Below are positions 51,669 to 64,000 of a DNA stretch of 64,000 nt, piece by piece. The stretch is from positions 11,965,501 to 12,029,500 of the forward strand of contig NC_060110.1 in the NCBI RefSeq assembly GCF_021155765.1. Direction: 5' to 3'. A program made the position numbers and the translations under genes. The DNA comes from Diprion similis (Eukaryota > Arthropoda > Insecta > Hymenoptera > Diprionidae). The stretch's first letter is position 1; each line of letters opens with the position of its first letter. The notes under the pieces were generated by a model. It saw nothing but the letters and a program-made list of their open reading frames with translations. It was not told where the DNA came from and did no database searches.

Positions 51669-54600
51669 TCCCAACCTTCCCAGAACATTTTTTCCATCAA
51701 ACGTTATTGTCCATCAGCTTTCACCAATGGAGACGTTTTTCGGTTGGGTTTACTAGGCGAAGTTTTACAAAGTTGAAATTCGATGAGGTTTTATCGGGAA
51801 TGAACTAGCTGAACAGCTTTGAGTGAATCGAAACGGAGTTCGTTTTCTGATTTTTTGCGATGACGGAAAATGTCCTTCACCTTGCAGGGAAACCGTATAA
51901 CGAAGAAGATTGATAAAATATCACGAACGGGAGTTAAAAAAAACGAGGAAAATGTGCGATTAAGCAGTTGAATTACTTTTCGAGCTCCCATCTTGACTTC
52001 CTATCGCGAGTCATTCGAACACTAAAAAATAAATATAACTCCGACGATATTGGTGTTCTGTATAAAAGTTCTGTTTTATCGGGTGAGGGGATGAAAAAAT
52101 GCCGCTTTTCTGTTGTGGAAATCAGTGTACATAATGAAAGCAAGAATAGGTAAATATTTTTTATTCAACACTGGATTGCGCAATGATATGAAGGTATTTC
52201 TAATAGAGACTTCAGCGCACGATTATCTAGTCTGTTTGTTCATGTCTTGCAGGTTTTTAGGGCGGCTCGGTAATGGCGGCGTTACAGTATATAGCGCTAT
52301 TTATAACGTAAGTCAGGCGATTCTCTGCGGAGACCCTCGTTTTACTTGGCAGAAAGCACACAGCGTTGTTTTATGCAGCAAGATTTTATCACCCGCTTCA
52401 ACACTCCCATTGCTTAAATATATCGCGCTGGTAAAGCCTCATTTTCAAATTCCCGTCTCGCAACCCTCTCCGCAACTTCTTTTCCGACTTTAAGGGTCTA
52501 ATCGGTGGAAGAATAGACACGTCCCGGAAGCCTAGCCCAGGATTACGCGAGCAGACGTCTGGCTTACGAATTATCTTGTCAGTTTTACACTTCAAGGCTA
52601 GAGATGCTGGCTAACCACTTGGACCGCCCGGAAGCGGAACCCCGGACTTGAGCGGGTGCAAAATTCGACGAAGAAATGAAATTGGAGGTAGCTGAAACGC
52701 CAGGAGCAAAACCTACATTTCCTAGTAGCGTCACGAAGCGCCCACGGTAAGTGGCGACATTCCAACCCCAACCTCCAAGCATTTCTTATGACGCTTTCCA
52801 CTTATCTAATTCCGTCTTTTTCCGTCATTCATGCAGAGTACAGAAATTTTCTACAGATCGAATTTCGCTGGTCGTCAAGAAATAGTCTCGGTGTACCAGA
52901 GAAATTTCATTCCTAATTCCACCCTTAAATTTGCCAATTTCGAAATTCGACCTCTATAGACGTGACATTGATGTTGCCCTTCGGTGGCCGGAGGCTTGGG
53001 CATCTTATAAACTCCCATCCACGTCACGTGAGTCATGAATGAGTGGCAATTAACAAGTTTCCCTCAAGATCATGTGCTAAGTATGGACATGTATGGGAAT
53101 TGACCGTGGAAACTCGATGACTATCACAACAGTGCTATTATCTTCTGATAATTGATCACTATATTTGGGTGAAATAGCGCTACAGACGATGTTCGTGCCG
53201 TTAAAGATATCGCGATTTACTACTCGAAGCTCGAAATCTTCTGTGAAACTCTCTGCTCAAAGCCAGTCGGTAGACAACAGAAGCTACTTTGTGTATTGCT
53301 ACGTATTCAAAGTGTACGAATTTAACAGAATTCCCAAGTCTGGCCTGCGTTTCTGATACCTTGAAAGGACCGGAATGGGCTGTGAATCTTTTACGAACTG
53401 CCCTAATTGTAAGTATATTCTCGGCTAGATTCGGTCGATGATGGGTTAGGGAGCCCGCAGTTAATCCCACCGGTAAGATGGAGATTTATGCCTACTGGAT
53501 AGTTAAGGACGTCTTTTGAAATCCGTCAGAATTGCCAATCAACATGCAAAACATCAAACCACTCGCATACCGGGATCTGCACTGATTAAACGTATGCAAG
53601 TTTCTCTCAGTCATATAGGTACATATAGATATATAGCTATATACGTTAGGATAATGTACATATTTGCATACTAATATCAATCTGCGGATTTTTTTTCACG
53701 TAAGCCTCTTTCATTTACACTTCGGTTCAGGACTAGAATTGTTATTTGAATCGGGTAAACTTTTCGACACTGTACGGGTAAATCAGGCCTTCGGATAAAG
53801 GAAACTTCTATTTCGAGGAGGAAATTCGTGAAGAAAGTGATGTGATAACTGGAACCGGTAGTTAATGTGAAAATTTTATTCAAGCCCGTGAGTATCTCGT
53901 CGATTATTCGAATCATCATGGCTGATTCTACTTACCCGTACCAGATATTGCAAGTTTTGTATTTTGGCAGTTTTGAAAACACTGTGATTTTCAAAGAAAG
54001 TAATTAGATTCTGACGTGAGCTTCGTTACCATTCCGAAAAAAAAATAGTAGTACGGGTTTTGCTTCTTATTCATAAATTTCTTATTCACGAGGTACGATA
54101 TTACAAACCGATATGATCTCTTTGATCCTGATCGACGTATGCGCTAAAGTTTCACGTTAAATAATTACTCACACATTAAAGGTACTTATACATTTCAATA
54201 TGGATACCTATGTGATGTACGTTGAAGGTGACTCGGTGCGAATTTATTTTCGGTAAACAATTCAGCAAGCAATACGTTGAGCCAGTTACTTATTAGCGAT
54301 CGCGGGCGTGTCATTCAACGGTTGGTTAGTAAACGTGATATAAACGTGTAGACTTTTTTAGCGATCCAAAGCCCGGCGTCTATACATTTGAGAACAATCA
54401 CGAAGGTCTCATCAAGCCTCGTGCTGAAAAAGTATTGACTTGGGTATTAAGCCTTTTCATATGCTCCAATGAATCTTGACGCTTCGTTATTTTTAAATTA
54501 TTTTTCAGCGAGCTTTGCGCTACTCTAAGGTCATCTCTCTCCATTTTATTAGCATCTCGGTTGATCCGCATTTATCACACAGGATTCCGAGACCTTGCAT

Positions 54601-57099
54601 GTTTGAGATTTTAGTTGAAACACAAGATTGATTCGAAAGTTTTTGGTATTAAAAAAATTCAATTTTCTGCGCAACATGATGTCTCGCAGTTGGCTTACTA
54701 CATTAAATCTTGACACACTTTTCTCGCGATATAATTTGCCTAATCACGGAATTAGCATGCGGATTAAGGAGATGAGGTAAATTATGCTGTGTCTACCGAT
54801 CCGTCGAAATTCACAATTGAAATCAAGGTCCGTCAACTGACAACTAATCGTATGCTAATCCCTGAACCCAATTCAGTTCAACGTGGGTGAAGCGTTTCAA
54901 ATTGAAAAAGGCAGACGGACGATACAAGATTGAACTGCTTGAGCTTCGAAATGCCACAGAACTGAACATTTGTTGAGTCATGTTCGTTAGACTCTGAGCT
55001 TCGTGGAATCAAATATTTATTGCCAATCAGATAAGGTAAACCCCTCAATTGACTTTTAACAGGTTACCTATCACCTCGTTATATCAGGTTGCCGATTAAT
55101 AACGGCTTTCAGTATAAATCGATATCGAAACGGCATATTTTTTTCAGCCAAGAACGCTTCTCACCACGCACCGAATGAGTTGAAGGAATTCATGCGCTGT
55201 AGCGATATTGGTCGATTGTGCCGTAGAAAATTTCTCGACAAAATGTCTCGAAACACACAAATATTTGTAAAAATTGGAGAATAATTAAACAATAAGAATA
55301 TAAAAGTGCCAGCATATTGCTTGGTTCGCCTTGCCAACAATACAAGACGTATGACTGCGTCGATGGTGATACTTTTAAAAAAGATTTTGGCAGCCCCAGA
55401 AATCAGGTCATGTCGGTATTGCTCTTGATGTTATCTCGTACGTTTAAACAGAGGAATAGATTAGCTGAATTCTCAAGCAACAGCAACACACCCACGAGAT
55501 TTACACAGATCAAAATTGTGGATCGTAACAACGTTACCCTCGTCAAGTTTCCGCCATCTAATTCAGGGCTCGCGTACGTTTTCAACTAGGTCATTTATCC
55601 TCGTGCGATGACCGTTAGCTTGCAAACGCTAAGGGCACAGGTCGGAAATTGAGGTGAAATTCAAAGCCCGTATCTAATATGCACAGCGCATAGAATCGTA
55701 CTGAGATTTGAATCAAAGGGTATCACGCACAGGTGTGTAAACACGAGTCATAAAAAATGGCAACGAGTTACGTGCTCATGAATGGGGTCGATAATCGATG
55801 TACAAAATATTACGAATATACGTCAATGTGGGGCGTCTGAAATCAATAGGCGTTAGACGGTGTCGTCGGTGCAGTGCCTCTGTGTTTGGATATCGCGCTT
55901 CATAAATAAACTGATTTTCACTAGCTACACCCGGAAGGTCGTATCGTTGGATCGAATTACCGGAGTTAACGGCAATTAATATACCGATAAGTGATGACGC
56001 TAACGAAGCTACGGGAATTATCAACGCCTGCAGAGAGTCTCGACGAAGTTTCTTGGATCCGGAAGATGTCCAGATAGCGTTACTCGAGATGAGCATCAGC
56101 CATGAGGATGCGTCGAGGTGGGTCAAAATTACGAATATCACCGTTTCGATTCAACATCCGAGAAGGAATTTGACCCACGAATAACTACGCAACGCTTGAC
56201 CTACGGCATGCAGAAGTCAAAAGACACGCGTGTCCGCTGATACCCAGAGGTGTTCTCTCACATCGGTGGTAATACCCTCATATTCGGATCAGTGAGGTAG
56301 TGCAGCGTTCCGTTGCGAAATTTAATCCCGTAGATTCGGTTACGACGAAATTCAGGTTAAAATGGCGGTCGCTAGTTCGACTGTAGGATAGACTATGTCA
56401 AAATCGAGGCGGCTGATCGCGTGCAATTTTTGCCTCCGAGGCGTATTATTTATTCGCGGCAATGCTGCTGCGGTTGCAAAAATTCGACTGGCAAATACTT
56501 GAAGGATATTGTTCAAACGGCTGATCGTAGAGCGGTTTGTCGAATATGACGACGATGTGAATTTCTTCATATGTATAACACGGCACTCTTCGTGTATTGG
56601 GACTATTAATCATTTGACATAATTTATGGACTTCATTTGTTTCACAATATTCAAGCTCAGATTATATTTCTACATTAAAAATGACACACGAGACGATTAT
56701 CAGTTACACAAAAGTGATTTTTGCCCGGAAGGGAGAAAATTTATGGTTTTGTATATGACCAACTCTGATTTCCACATTCTATTCTATACGTGTAATAACA
56801 ACATGTTCAAAAGCACGAATCGATTATTGAATTAGTTTCGAGGTTCTTTGACTGCAGGGAAAATCTTACTAATTCCGAAGATCGGAATACGTGTGGCGCA
56901 AATTAGTAATAAAAAATGTCTAATAAATACCGAAAATCAATGATTACAGGATATAAGTAAAAGCTTCTTTCGCTTCGGAGAAGTGCAGTTACTCGAGCAA
57001 GGCTAGCATTGAAGATATTCAGGATTGAATTGAATCGCGAGACACTTGACGGTTAGCACCCCTCGGTTTGGGGAAGGAATCGCGGAGAGGTTTTCGTAT

Positions 57100-57530
57100 T
57101 TTGGTCAAATGGTCCGCTCTTTGAAATCACGATAACGTAGCTACTCACCGGTGTCTCGGTGGTGCGTTAGCTACCTCTTGGCGACGTGTCCGATCACAGT
57201 TGCGGTTGACTTTTCACCGAAAATAATCCGTTTTATAAGTACATTGTTACACCCTGCGAAACACGACGGTGTAGATGTCGGAAAATCTATGCGTGATACT
57301 CTCTTGGGGAGGGACTCGACTGCGCCTGACCGAGGGAACCAACATGGCCGCGGCTTACGTCGGAAATCGATAAATACGCGCTCCACTCTCCGCCGTCGAC
57401 GAACCTCCCCTACAGCCCTACAACGTACACCACCTACGAACCCCGTGACCCGCACTTCTCCCGCACCACATCCTCGTTCTTATCTTCGTCGTTGTCGTCG
57501 TCGAGATTGACCCTTGAGTTTAGAATCGGC
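57100..57530. promoter_or_regulatory. CpG-rich block, candidate promoter
   Basis: A CpG-dense segment in AT-rich DNA. It contains CCAACATGGCCGCGGC, resembling a YY1/PHO-type start-site motif (near 57340), and ends in a CGTCGT-type repeat near 57.49 kb. No coding exon with good splice sites is evident on either strand. It could be a distal promoter or 5' exon of out at first, 3.9 kb downstream, or of an unseen gene. Confidence 0.3.
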
Positions 57531-60500
57531 GAAACAGTCGCGGGGAGGATTGCACCGACAAGTTATCATGCAGTAGCCCCGGTGTGACTCCTCGATTTTC
57601 ATGAAATTTAGAGCAATCGATATTCGAGATTCGATTCCTGTTTCACTTGTACCAGTAATGATTTAGTTTTAAGGGTGAAAACCATTTCAAGTTGACCTTG
57701 GTACCTTCAACCAGGTCAATTGAGTACCACGTATCGAGGCGGTTTTTCTGTCTCTGCAAGTTTGCTATTAAAATTTTTCTTACCCTTAAATTCTTTGTTT
57801 TCGAGTTATTATTGCAATATACAGGCAATTTTGACTGGTTTTAACCCTTGAAAATGAACCGTTAGCGGGATAAAAAAAAATTACTTGAAAGATTTTTACA
57901 GCTTTATGAGGGTGCCAAGTTTCAAGAAAATCGCTGAGTCGCACTAGGGTAGCTTTACTTGTGAGTGCACCAACTTGATGCAAAGTGGCACGCACGTCTT
58001 GAAGTACCTGCAGAACCCTTTGTTGGTCTCATTGTCAGACTTGACGCTCTAGGCAGCTAAAAATTATGCATTGTGTCCAAGAGACATTCAACCTTCTTTT
58101 TTCTAACTACGTGAGACTCTTGGTTCAATTTATAACTCCCAATTTGCTGCCAACTCTAGCGGTTGTCTCTCTAAAGCAACTGCTGTGAAGATACGGTTTC
58201 ACTATAATCCGTGCTGATATTTCATACTTTCTTTCGGGTATACAATATATCTTGTTAAATAAAAAAAAACTCTACTCTCAATTTTGGGAATAAGATATAC
58301 AACTCATTCCTATGTCTGGATTTTCACAGGCAGCAAAATACTGTCACAGCTTTTTGTTGCCTAGTTTTTGGCCAATAAAAATGCCAAAAAAATAGCGCTA
58401 ATTTGCATTCAGCGCGTACCAGGTAGCGCTAGGGCTCGTTTTACAGGCACTCTAGGTAGCTTTTTCGTGCTTTATTGGCATTCCGATTGCATTTTGCTAC
58501 CCGTGAAAATTCAACTACGTATGTATGCGCGGTTTTTACACTGCATTTTACGCTCACGTGATGTGATTCGAGCACAAGAAACAGTACCCCAATAAACACG
58601 TAGCTCTACCAGATGATTATTCGACAATACTGAATCTCTACGTAGAGCTTCTGGTTTCGAAAGATTTACGGTTGCGTTGAGCGTAGGATGCTTTGTCTGT
58701 TCTTGCTTAGCTTATTCGTCAACGAATCTCTTCAGGTAATTTTATTAAGGATGTCGAGTACCGTCCCTTAAGTAGGAGACGAGCATACAACCACAAAATT
58801 CCATGTAAGGATACAATGGCGACATTGTTTCCTTCTGCCCGTACTTGTAGGTGTACAATATTGTTCCCTGTAACATTCGCGATAATGTAATTAGGGCTAA
58901 TTGGCAATTGGCCGCGACGATGGCACAAAAGGCGATCTTTTTTCCCGAGAAAACAAATCATTCTCCCGCTCTCTTCATCCAGCTCGCATGCATTATGGAT
59001 CCTGTAATCCTGACGTATTCGCGCTGGGTCCAGCACACTCAGATATGAAGTCTGAGTGGGCGTTACGTCGAAGTCAGCCTGCTTTATATTGATATTCGAG
59101 TTGTACCAGGCTCAGGGGTTGAAATTTTTTTCACTTTTTTCAGCGCGTGGGACGTGAATTGGGTTCAGGATATCTTGACTATCAGACGCGAGTGTCATGC
59201 GGCAATTTATTATAATACTTGTGAAGTGGCGGACGTAGAGAGGAATGAAGAGGAAATTGAAATCTCTCACCTGAAAAAATACGGGCGAGAATGCAACGAC
59301 GAAACTTTTGCTTAATACAGCTCGCATCAAGTTATATATCGCGTTCCAACGCCATGATACAATTTGCATTTTCATTGGCATCGAGCAAGTTAAGGTTTAG
59401 TCGTTTATGGCATGACTTTGTTACGGGAGTTGGGTACACCTTATCACAATAGATTCTGTTATAAAGTTCGCGCGCTCATTCCATATCGACCGTCTGATCG
59501 AAACGCGTACGTCACGTTTATTGTTAATCGTATCGAGACCCTCGCTGTTTTCAAATTTGTAGAATGGGTACCATGCCACTTTCAAGTAAGAGTCGTGGTC
59601 TGAAACTGGCAGTTACATTTCGATGAAACAATAATCTAGTGAGCTCTGCAGTGCTTACATTACACGGAGACGTACATTGTCTTTGTTGAATAGCTCAGGC
59701 AATTATTGTCCAAACTATTATTGACCTGAAGCGTGAATGCTCGGAACAAAAGTTTATGAGATTTAATAGGGAAAGTAGAAATGAGAATATATATTGATAT
59801 ATTGAATGAATCGACGTTCCTTTCTACATTGTATGTACACGGGGTGTTTCACCGGAGAAAAAATTGATACCATAATCACGTATTTTGCTATTACTTACAT
59901 TTTATAGAGTTATTACAAGAGATTACTTGACAAATAAATTTTACTTTGATTACGGGATTTTAAGATCTCATATTATGAAATTTCCTCGTGATTTCTAAAG
60001 TTTCATATGATTTTTTAAGATTACGAAACGCCGTCGAGTTTGCTACCTTGCCCAGTATTTGCATCGATAACGCGCGATGCACTTTGCGATAAACGTTATT
60101 TGTTGTTATCGCTTGCGGTGAAAATAGTCTTATGCATGGGAACTTGGAAACGAGAAGCCCCGTAAGCAAGACGTAAATTTCCCAACGATCGGAACCAGAA
60201 CCATCAATTATTTCACGTAGATGTGTATACGTAATTGGCATCTAACAGACCCTGCAAACGTGGGCTGCAAATAACAAATTATCCTTGTACGCCTACTCAA
60301 AAACTTAGAAACTACCGTTTCAGTCACCAGCGACAAGCAAAGTTGCTTATAGATTTATTGTGAATAGTTGTTTTCTACAATTTTGTAGAATTCATTTATA
60401 TTCTCATAATCGGACGACACTTGTGAATTCTACTTCATATTGAACTTGGAATTATAGAACAACGTGTCTGACTGTTTTACATAAGCAATAAATTAATCAA

Positions 60501-61211
60501 GCGAGTTTAAGGAAATTTAGTTCTTTGCATCAGGGTATTTTTAAAACACGATTGTCGTCTATTCCAGTAGACTGATTCATCAAAAAATGAATTCTATACA
60601 AGTATTTCAAACAGAATGTTTAAGATTCAAAAATTAATTTGAATCTCTGGTTTACAAATTGAATATACCAGTAGAAAGACATCTAAAAACTAAATAGTTT
60701 AGAATATTATAGCAACTTTCATTAATCGAAAGACTGTGTAAAAAAAATTTTTACCTTCGATTTCACAAGCATAGTCTGAAAAATTGTTCACGAGCATAGA
60801 AGCAGTTTTGAATATGCGCGCCAAATCTAGTTGCTCCTATCTTCGCACAGATGGCGCCACGGTCAGTACAATAATTGAGTGGTAACGTCGTGGGGATTTT
60901 GAAGTTCGAAGTTCGAAGTTCGAAGTTCGAGCTGCCTCTGGCTGGTGTCACTGCTCGTGGCTGTGATTCCAGGAAAATGGGTGGCTCGTGCCAGTGAGGT
61001 TTTGGAGCATTTTGGAGTCTGGAGTTTACATAAATAAAATAAAAAAATGAAGTGTAGGAAATGTTAAAATTAGAGATTCGTCAATTGTTTGAAATGATCT
61101 CACTGTATTAACGAGTTTTCGGCCGATGCAACAATCGTTACGAAGACATCACCGCGTCCCTTGGGATGCGGCGCTCCTCGTATTAGTTTTCAACTCCAAT
61201 TACTCAACAAA
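57531..61211. other. Spacer upstream of out at first
   Basis: No coding exon is recognised. Between about 57.6 and 58.6 kb there are moderately repetitive-looking stretches with a weak inverted similarity, not good enough to call an element. Four tandem GAAGTTC units lie at 60901. The last few hundred bases should include the oaf promoter or 5' UTR. Confidence 0.35.
60901..60928. repeat. Four tandem GAAGTTC units
   Basis: Four exact head-to-tail copies of the 7-mer GAAGTTC, followed by GA. Each junction forms TTCGAA. They lie about 285 bp upstream of the out at first start codon. Confidence 0.85.
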
Positions 61212-63242
61212 ATGAAGACGTTTGGTGAAATAGCACTGGTGTGTATCGCGGTGCTGCAATGCCTCTGCGGTGTTTGCATGCCACATTTATTGATAAACGT
61301 CAGGAACCAGGTAATTGCACGCATTTTATTAATTTGCTTGTTACTTTAGTCGACTCCAAAGAGATAACCTAAAACATACTTTTTCAGGGTGGAGATATCC
61401 TCCTAGAGACGATCTCCTCCAACGTCACTGACGATACTATAAGCCTTGAGTTCCAGAGATCCGATGGCACGCTGGTCACTCAGCTCGTAGATTTCAGAAA
61501 TGTGAGTTAGCTGTTCGCAGATTTTCTTTGATTTCTTATGGTTTTATATAGTTTATCGCAGTTCCCATCGCATTTGATCAGTCAAGTTATTCTTCTATAA
61601 CCAAAATTTGAATGAGAATAGAAATTGATCATGACTAACGAAGTTACGGAATGAAAATGACGAACCGAAAAGTTTGAAATGAGGTGAATTGCTTTACCTG
61701 CTTTGCAATTTCTTGATTGGTGCATTTAAGTCAATTGTCATTCAAAACCTATTGCTACCTAGAAATTGTTGAAGTTGATAAATTTTACAATCAGGAATCT
61801 ACCCTTGAAACTGTTCCTCTATATCTGAGTCAAATTTCACAGGAAAATATTCTAGCTCTGTTTTAGCTGATCCCTGATGACGTAAGATTTCGATTAAGCT
61901 CAGTGTAATTGATTGCTAGATAAGAGAAATTACAGATAAAGCTGTAGCATAAGAAATTAACCAAGGTCAATTTAATTAGGCTCAGATTCTTACGACAGAT
62001 CAGTATCGTCCATTTTTGACAATCTATATCTTTATTGCACTTATTTTCATCTGAACCGAGTGTCTGATTTTGATCTGCAGGAGGTGCAGGTGATAAAAGC
62101 TTTGGTACTAGGGGAGGAGGAACGTGGGCAAAATCAGTATCAAGTCATGTGTTTTGTCAATCATTTCTACAAAATGGATTTTATATCGTCCGATGCAATG
62201 TCCAAGCTGAGGCAAAAAAATCCTGGCACAATTCGCATTGCCGAAGAGGATAGAGGTCACAGCAACTATACTATGGATTTGTTTCTCGACGTATCCAAAT
62301 CCGGCGTCATCTCTAAGCATGTTGCTACTTTATGCGCAGAAGCTGCTGACACGACTTACACGAGAAACGATGATCTAAAACAGTGGGTGCAAAGACCTGG
62401 TGAGTAATCGTTTCAATATATGCTTTGAAAATTTCACGATCTCTAATCAATCGACAAGTTTTTCTAGTGGCATTTTAAACTTGGAAACTCAGGAAATTTC
62501 TAACTTAAGTCATTTCTGAAAGTTGAGAAAAATACAAGGATTTTCGCACATTCTTCTCAATGTGACATGAATTTTTTTTCCTCAAAGTTAGAAAGATTGA
62601 AAAAAATTTTCAAAAATTCTTTCAATCGCAATTGAAATTCTCTTCTACATCTGATTCCTTGCGATTCAATAAACGCTATATTTTATCTGATGTTCTTAGT
62701 TCATCCATCCTCGTAATTGCCATTATGATGAATCTGAAACACGGAAAGGTTTAAATTTTTTTTTCGATACGCTGAAATATGATAGACTGAATTTAAGTAA
62801 ATTCATGCAATAGTGCATGAACTATGCAGTTTTGGTGAAATATACCACGCTATTAGATTCCCAAGCAATATCCCCATTTCATTTCCTTTGATAATTCTGA
62901 GAAAAAGACGGTAATATTGATCAATTGTCAGGTTCTTCGGAAGCAGCCCTTATGGCAACAGCGCGTAACTTCACGACTACCCCAGCCACACAGCAGGTGG
63001 GGAATGAGTCGAAACCTGCATCACTGCCCAAATGTGCAGATACGTCAAATTTATGGGCGCCGTGCACTTGTTCGTTAGAACTATGTATAGGCTGGTATCC
63101 GTGCGGACTGAAATTCTGCAAGGGTAAAGGTGACGGTAAAAAACCAGCGAGTTCTTACCGCTGCGGAATCAAAACATGCAAGAAGTGTTTCATATTTTCG
63201 TACTATTCGCAATTGAAGCAGAATTGTTTGTGGGACGAATGA
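61212..63242 (+). CDS. oaf: Out at first protein
   Basis: OAF is a conserved secreted animal protein first described in Drosophila; its biochemical role is poorly known. Four exons join in phase: 61212-61310, 61388-61501, 62081-62399 and 62932-63242 (280 residues, similar to the human protein). Residues 1-22 are a signal peptide (MKTFGEIALVCIAVLQCLCG). Diagnostic segments are ISLEFQRSDGTLVTQLVDF, VIKALVLGEEERGQNQYQ, MSKLRQKNPGTIRIAEEDRG and LCAEAADTTYTRNDDLKQW. The cysteine-rich tail has APCTCSLELCIGWYPCGLKF, YRCGIKTCKKCFIF and a CLWDE end. I chose the ATG at 61212, 17 residues inside a longer open frame, because it starts the signal peptide. AATAAA lies 74 bp after the stop. Confidence 0.96.
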
Positions 63243-63315
63243 CATCTGCTAGCGTAATAGCTTTAATTTCTACACATCTATTTAGGTCGTAACACTTAAG
63301 GCTACATTCACACCA

Positions 63316-63321
63316 AATAAA
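63316..63321 (+). terminator. Poly(A) signal of out at first
   Basis: AATAAA lies 74 bp downstream of the stop codon, the first canonical signal. Confidence 0.65.
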
Positions 63322-63803
63322 GTCTGACGAAAACTGCCTTTGTAGGAATAGGTGGGCCTCTTATCTTCAACGCAAAAAATAACGAAATATATAACAGCAG
63401 CGTCGAAACTCATCCGAAGTTTTGTATCCAGTTGGTAAAAGTTTTTATTTCTGTTCTTCATTCAGTCAGGTTGTCTTGTTAAAAGTATTTATTTCAATTG
63501 AGGGTGAGGCCTTCATTATAATTGGGCGGTAATTATCCTTGCCATTTGAAATTCCCTCTAAATATTTTGGTGTGAATTCAGCGTAAAAAGATCCAAAGAA
63601 GTGTGCTGAATATTCGCCAAAGATTAGTACTATTCTGATATTTGCACGCAGTCATTTGTTAAATATCAAAAAAATAATCCAGAGTGATGAATCTTTCGCT
63701 TGGAAGTATCCCAAGGATACATTGAGGACACCATATCACGTGATTGTAGTATATTAATTGATTCGTGCCGTCTTATAAATGGTGCTCTCTCTATTTTGTT
63801 CAG
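63322..63803. other. Short spacer, nothing recognised
   Basis: About 480 bp between the oaf poly(A) signal and a possible next exon. No motif or repeat stands out. Confidence 0.4.
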
Positions 63804-63811
63804 AATTTTGA

Positions 63812-63954
63812 ATGGCGTTCAGTAATGCTTCGGTTACTGGTTTGGTACAGTATCCAGTTCCTGATGTATCCGGGTTCGAAGCTACGATTGATGCAAAATG
63901 TTTGATCGAAATCAAAGTATTGCGCAATAAGGATGCTTCAATTTTATCTCTGTG
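63812..63954 (+). CDS. Candidate first coding exon of an unidentified gene (runs off right edge)
   Basis: A pyrimidine-rich acceptor-like site (ttgttcag, ending 63803) is followed by an ATG at 63812 and 47 open codons (MAFSNASVTGLVQYPVPDVS at the start, IEIKVLRNKD later), then a donor-like g|gtaact at 63955. Composition looks coding, but no family is recognised. Without the next exon this stays tentative. It could equally be a chance open frame. Confidence 0.3.
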
Positions 63955-64000
63955 GTAACTCTTTGAAAAATGGTCTATGGCAATATTTTGCTGGGCGCTG

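Larger units (their letters stand above)
50516..57099. other. Syt1 upstream region and spacer
   Basis: This region probably holds the Syt1 5' UTR exon and promoter near 50.5-51.2 kb, then unassigned DNA. Simple repeats occur at 51.08-51.13, 51.28-51.36 and 51.65 kb. A possible plus-strand exon ending in gtaagt at 52746 lacks a partner. Beyond about 53 kb I see nothing recognisable. Confidence 0.35.

Noticed and set aside
52676-52746. Possible 24-codon exon (MKLEVAETPGAKPTFPSS at the start) ending in a good gtaagt donor
   Set aside because: No compatible downstream exon or family was found, so it could be a chance donor; recorded only for transcript checking.
58330-58560. Weak inverted similarity (gcagcaaaat and attttgctac with ttggc/gccaa blocks)
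   Set aside because: The matches are short and out of step, unlike the clear foldback at 43 kb.
60901-60928. Heat-shock element
   Set aside because: GAA and TTC are separated by one base, not two, so the spacing required by heat-shock factor is not met.

Overview
This is eukaryotic DNA: AT-rich, with GT-AG introns, long intergenic spacers and many AT and CT microsatellites. The recognisable genes are animal genes. Insect-type synaptic proteins (a VGlut close to the insect form, and synaptotagmin 1) together with insect-style phospholipase A1-like lipases point to an insect. A hymenopteran fits, but the order is inference. I rebuilt gene models by hand by joining exons whose phases and splice sites agree. 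UTR limits and transcription starts are mostly not determined.

Layout. (1) 1-3.4 kb: the start of IFT52 (minus, running off the left edge) lies head to head with a divergent TATA-binding-protein paralogue (plus). The 487-bp spacer between them holds two palindromic RFX/X-box-like sites. (2) 4.0-5.2 kb: 7B2, the prohormone convertase 2 chaperone (minus), convergent with the TBP-like gene. (3) 7.0-10.7 kb: a secreted PLA1-like lipase (minus), head to head across about 360 bp with an unrecognised 1205-residue gene (plus, 11.1-15.2 kb). (4) 15.2-25.1 kb: a long upstream region with a CpG-rich candidate 5' exon, then the vesicular glutamate transporter VGlut (plus). (5) 25.1-32.9 kb: AT-rich sequence and microsatellites. 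(6) 32.9-39.5 kb: a second PLA1-like lipase (plus) whose introns match those of the first. (7) 39.5-47.2 kb: gene-poor, with a diverged foldback element at about 43.0-43.5 kb. (8) 47.3-50.4 kb: synaptotagmin 1 (minus), with a tandem array of donor-like pentamers just upstream of its first coding exon. (9) 50.4-61.2 kb: spacer with a G-quadruplex-type repeat, a poly-C run and a CpG-rich block. (10) 61.2-63.2 kb: out at first (plus), then a candidate first coding exon running off the right edge.

Three genes belong to neurosecretion: VGlut loads vesicles with glutamate, Syt1 is the calcium sensor for release, and 7B2 matures neuropeptide-processing enzyme. I see no evidence that they are co-regulated. 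No tRNA, rRNA, CRISPR array or intact transposon was found. The least ordinary items are the divergent TBP paralogue with its X-box promoter, the unrecognised 1205-residue gene, the Syt1 donor-like repeat and the foldback element.
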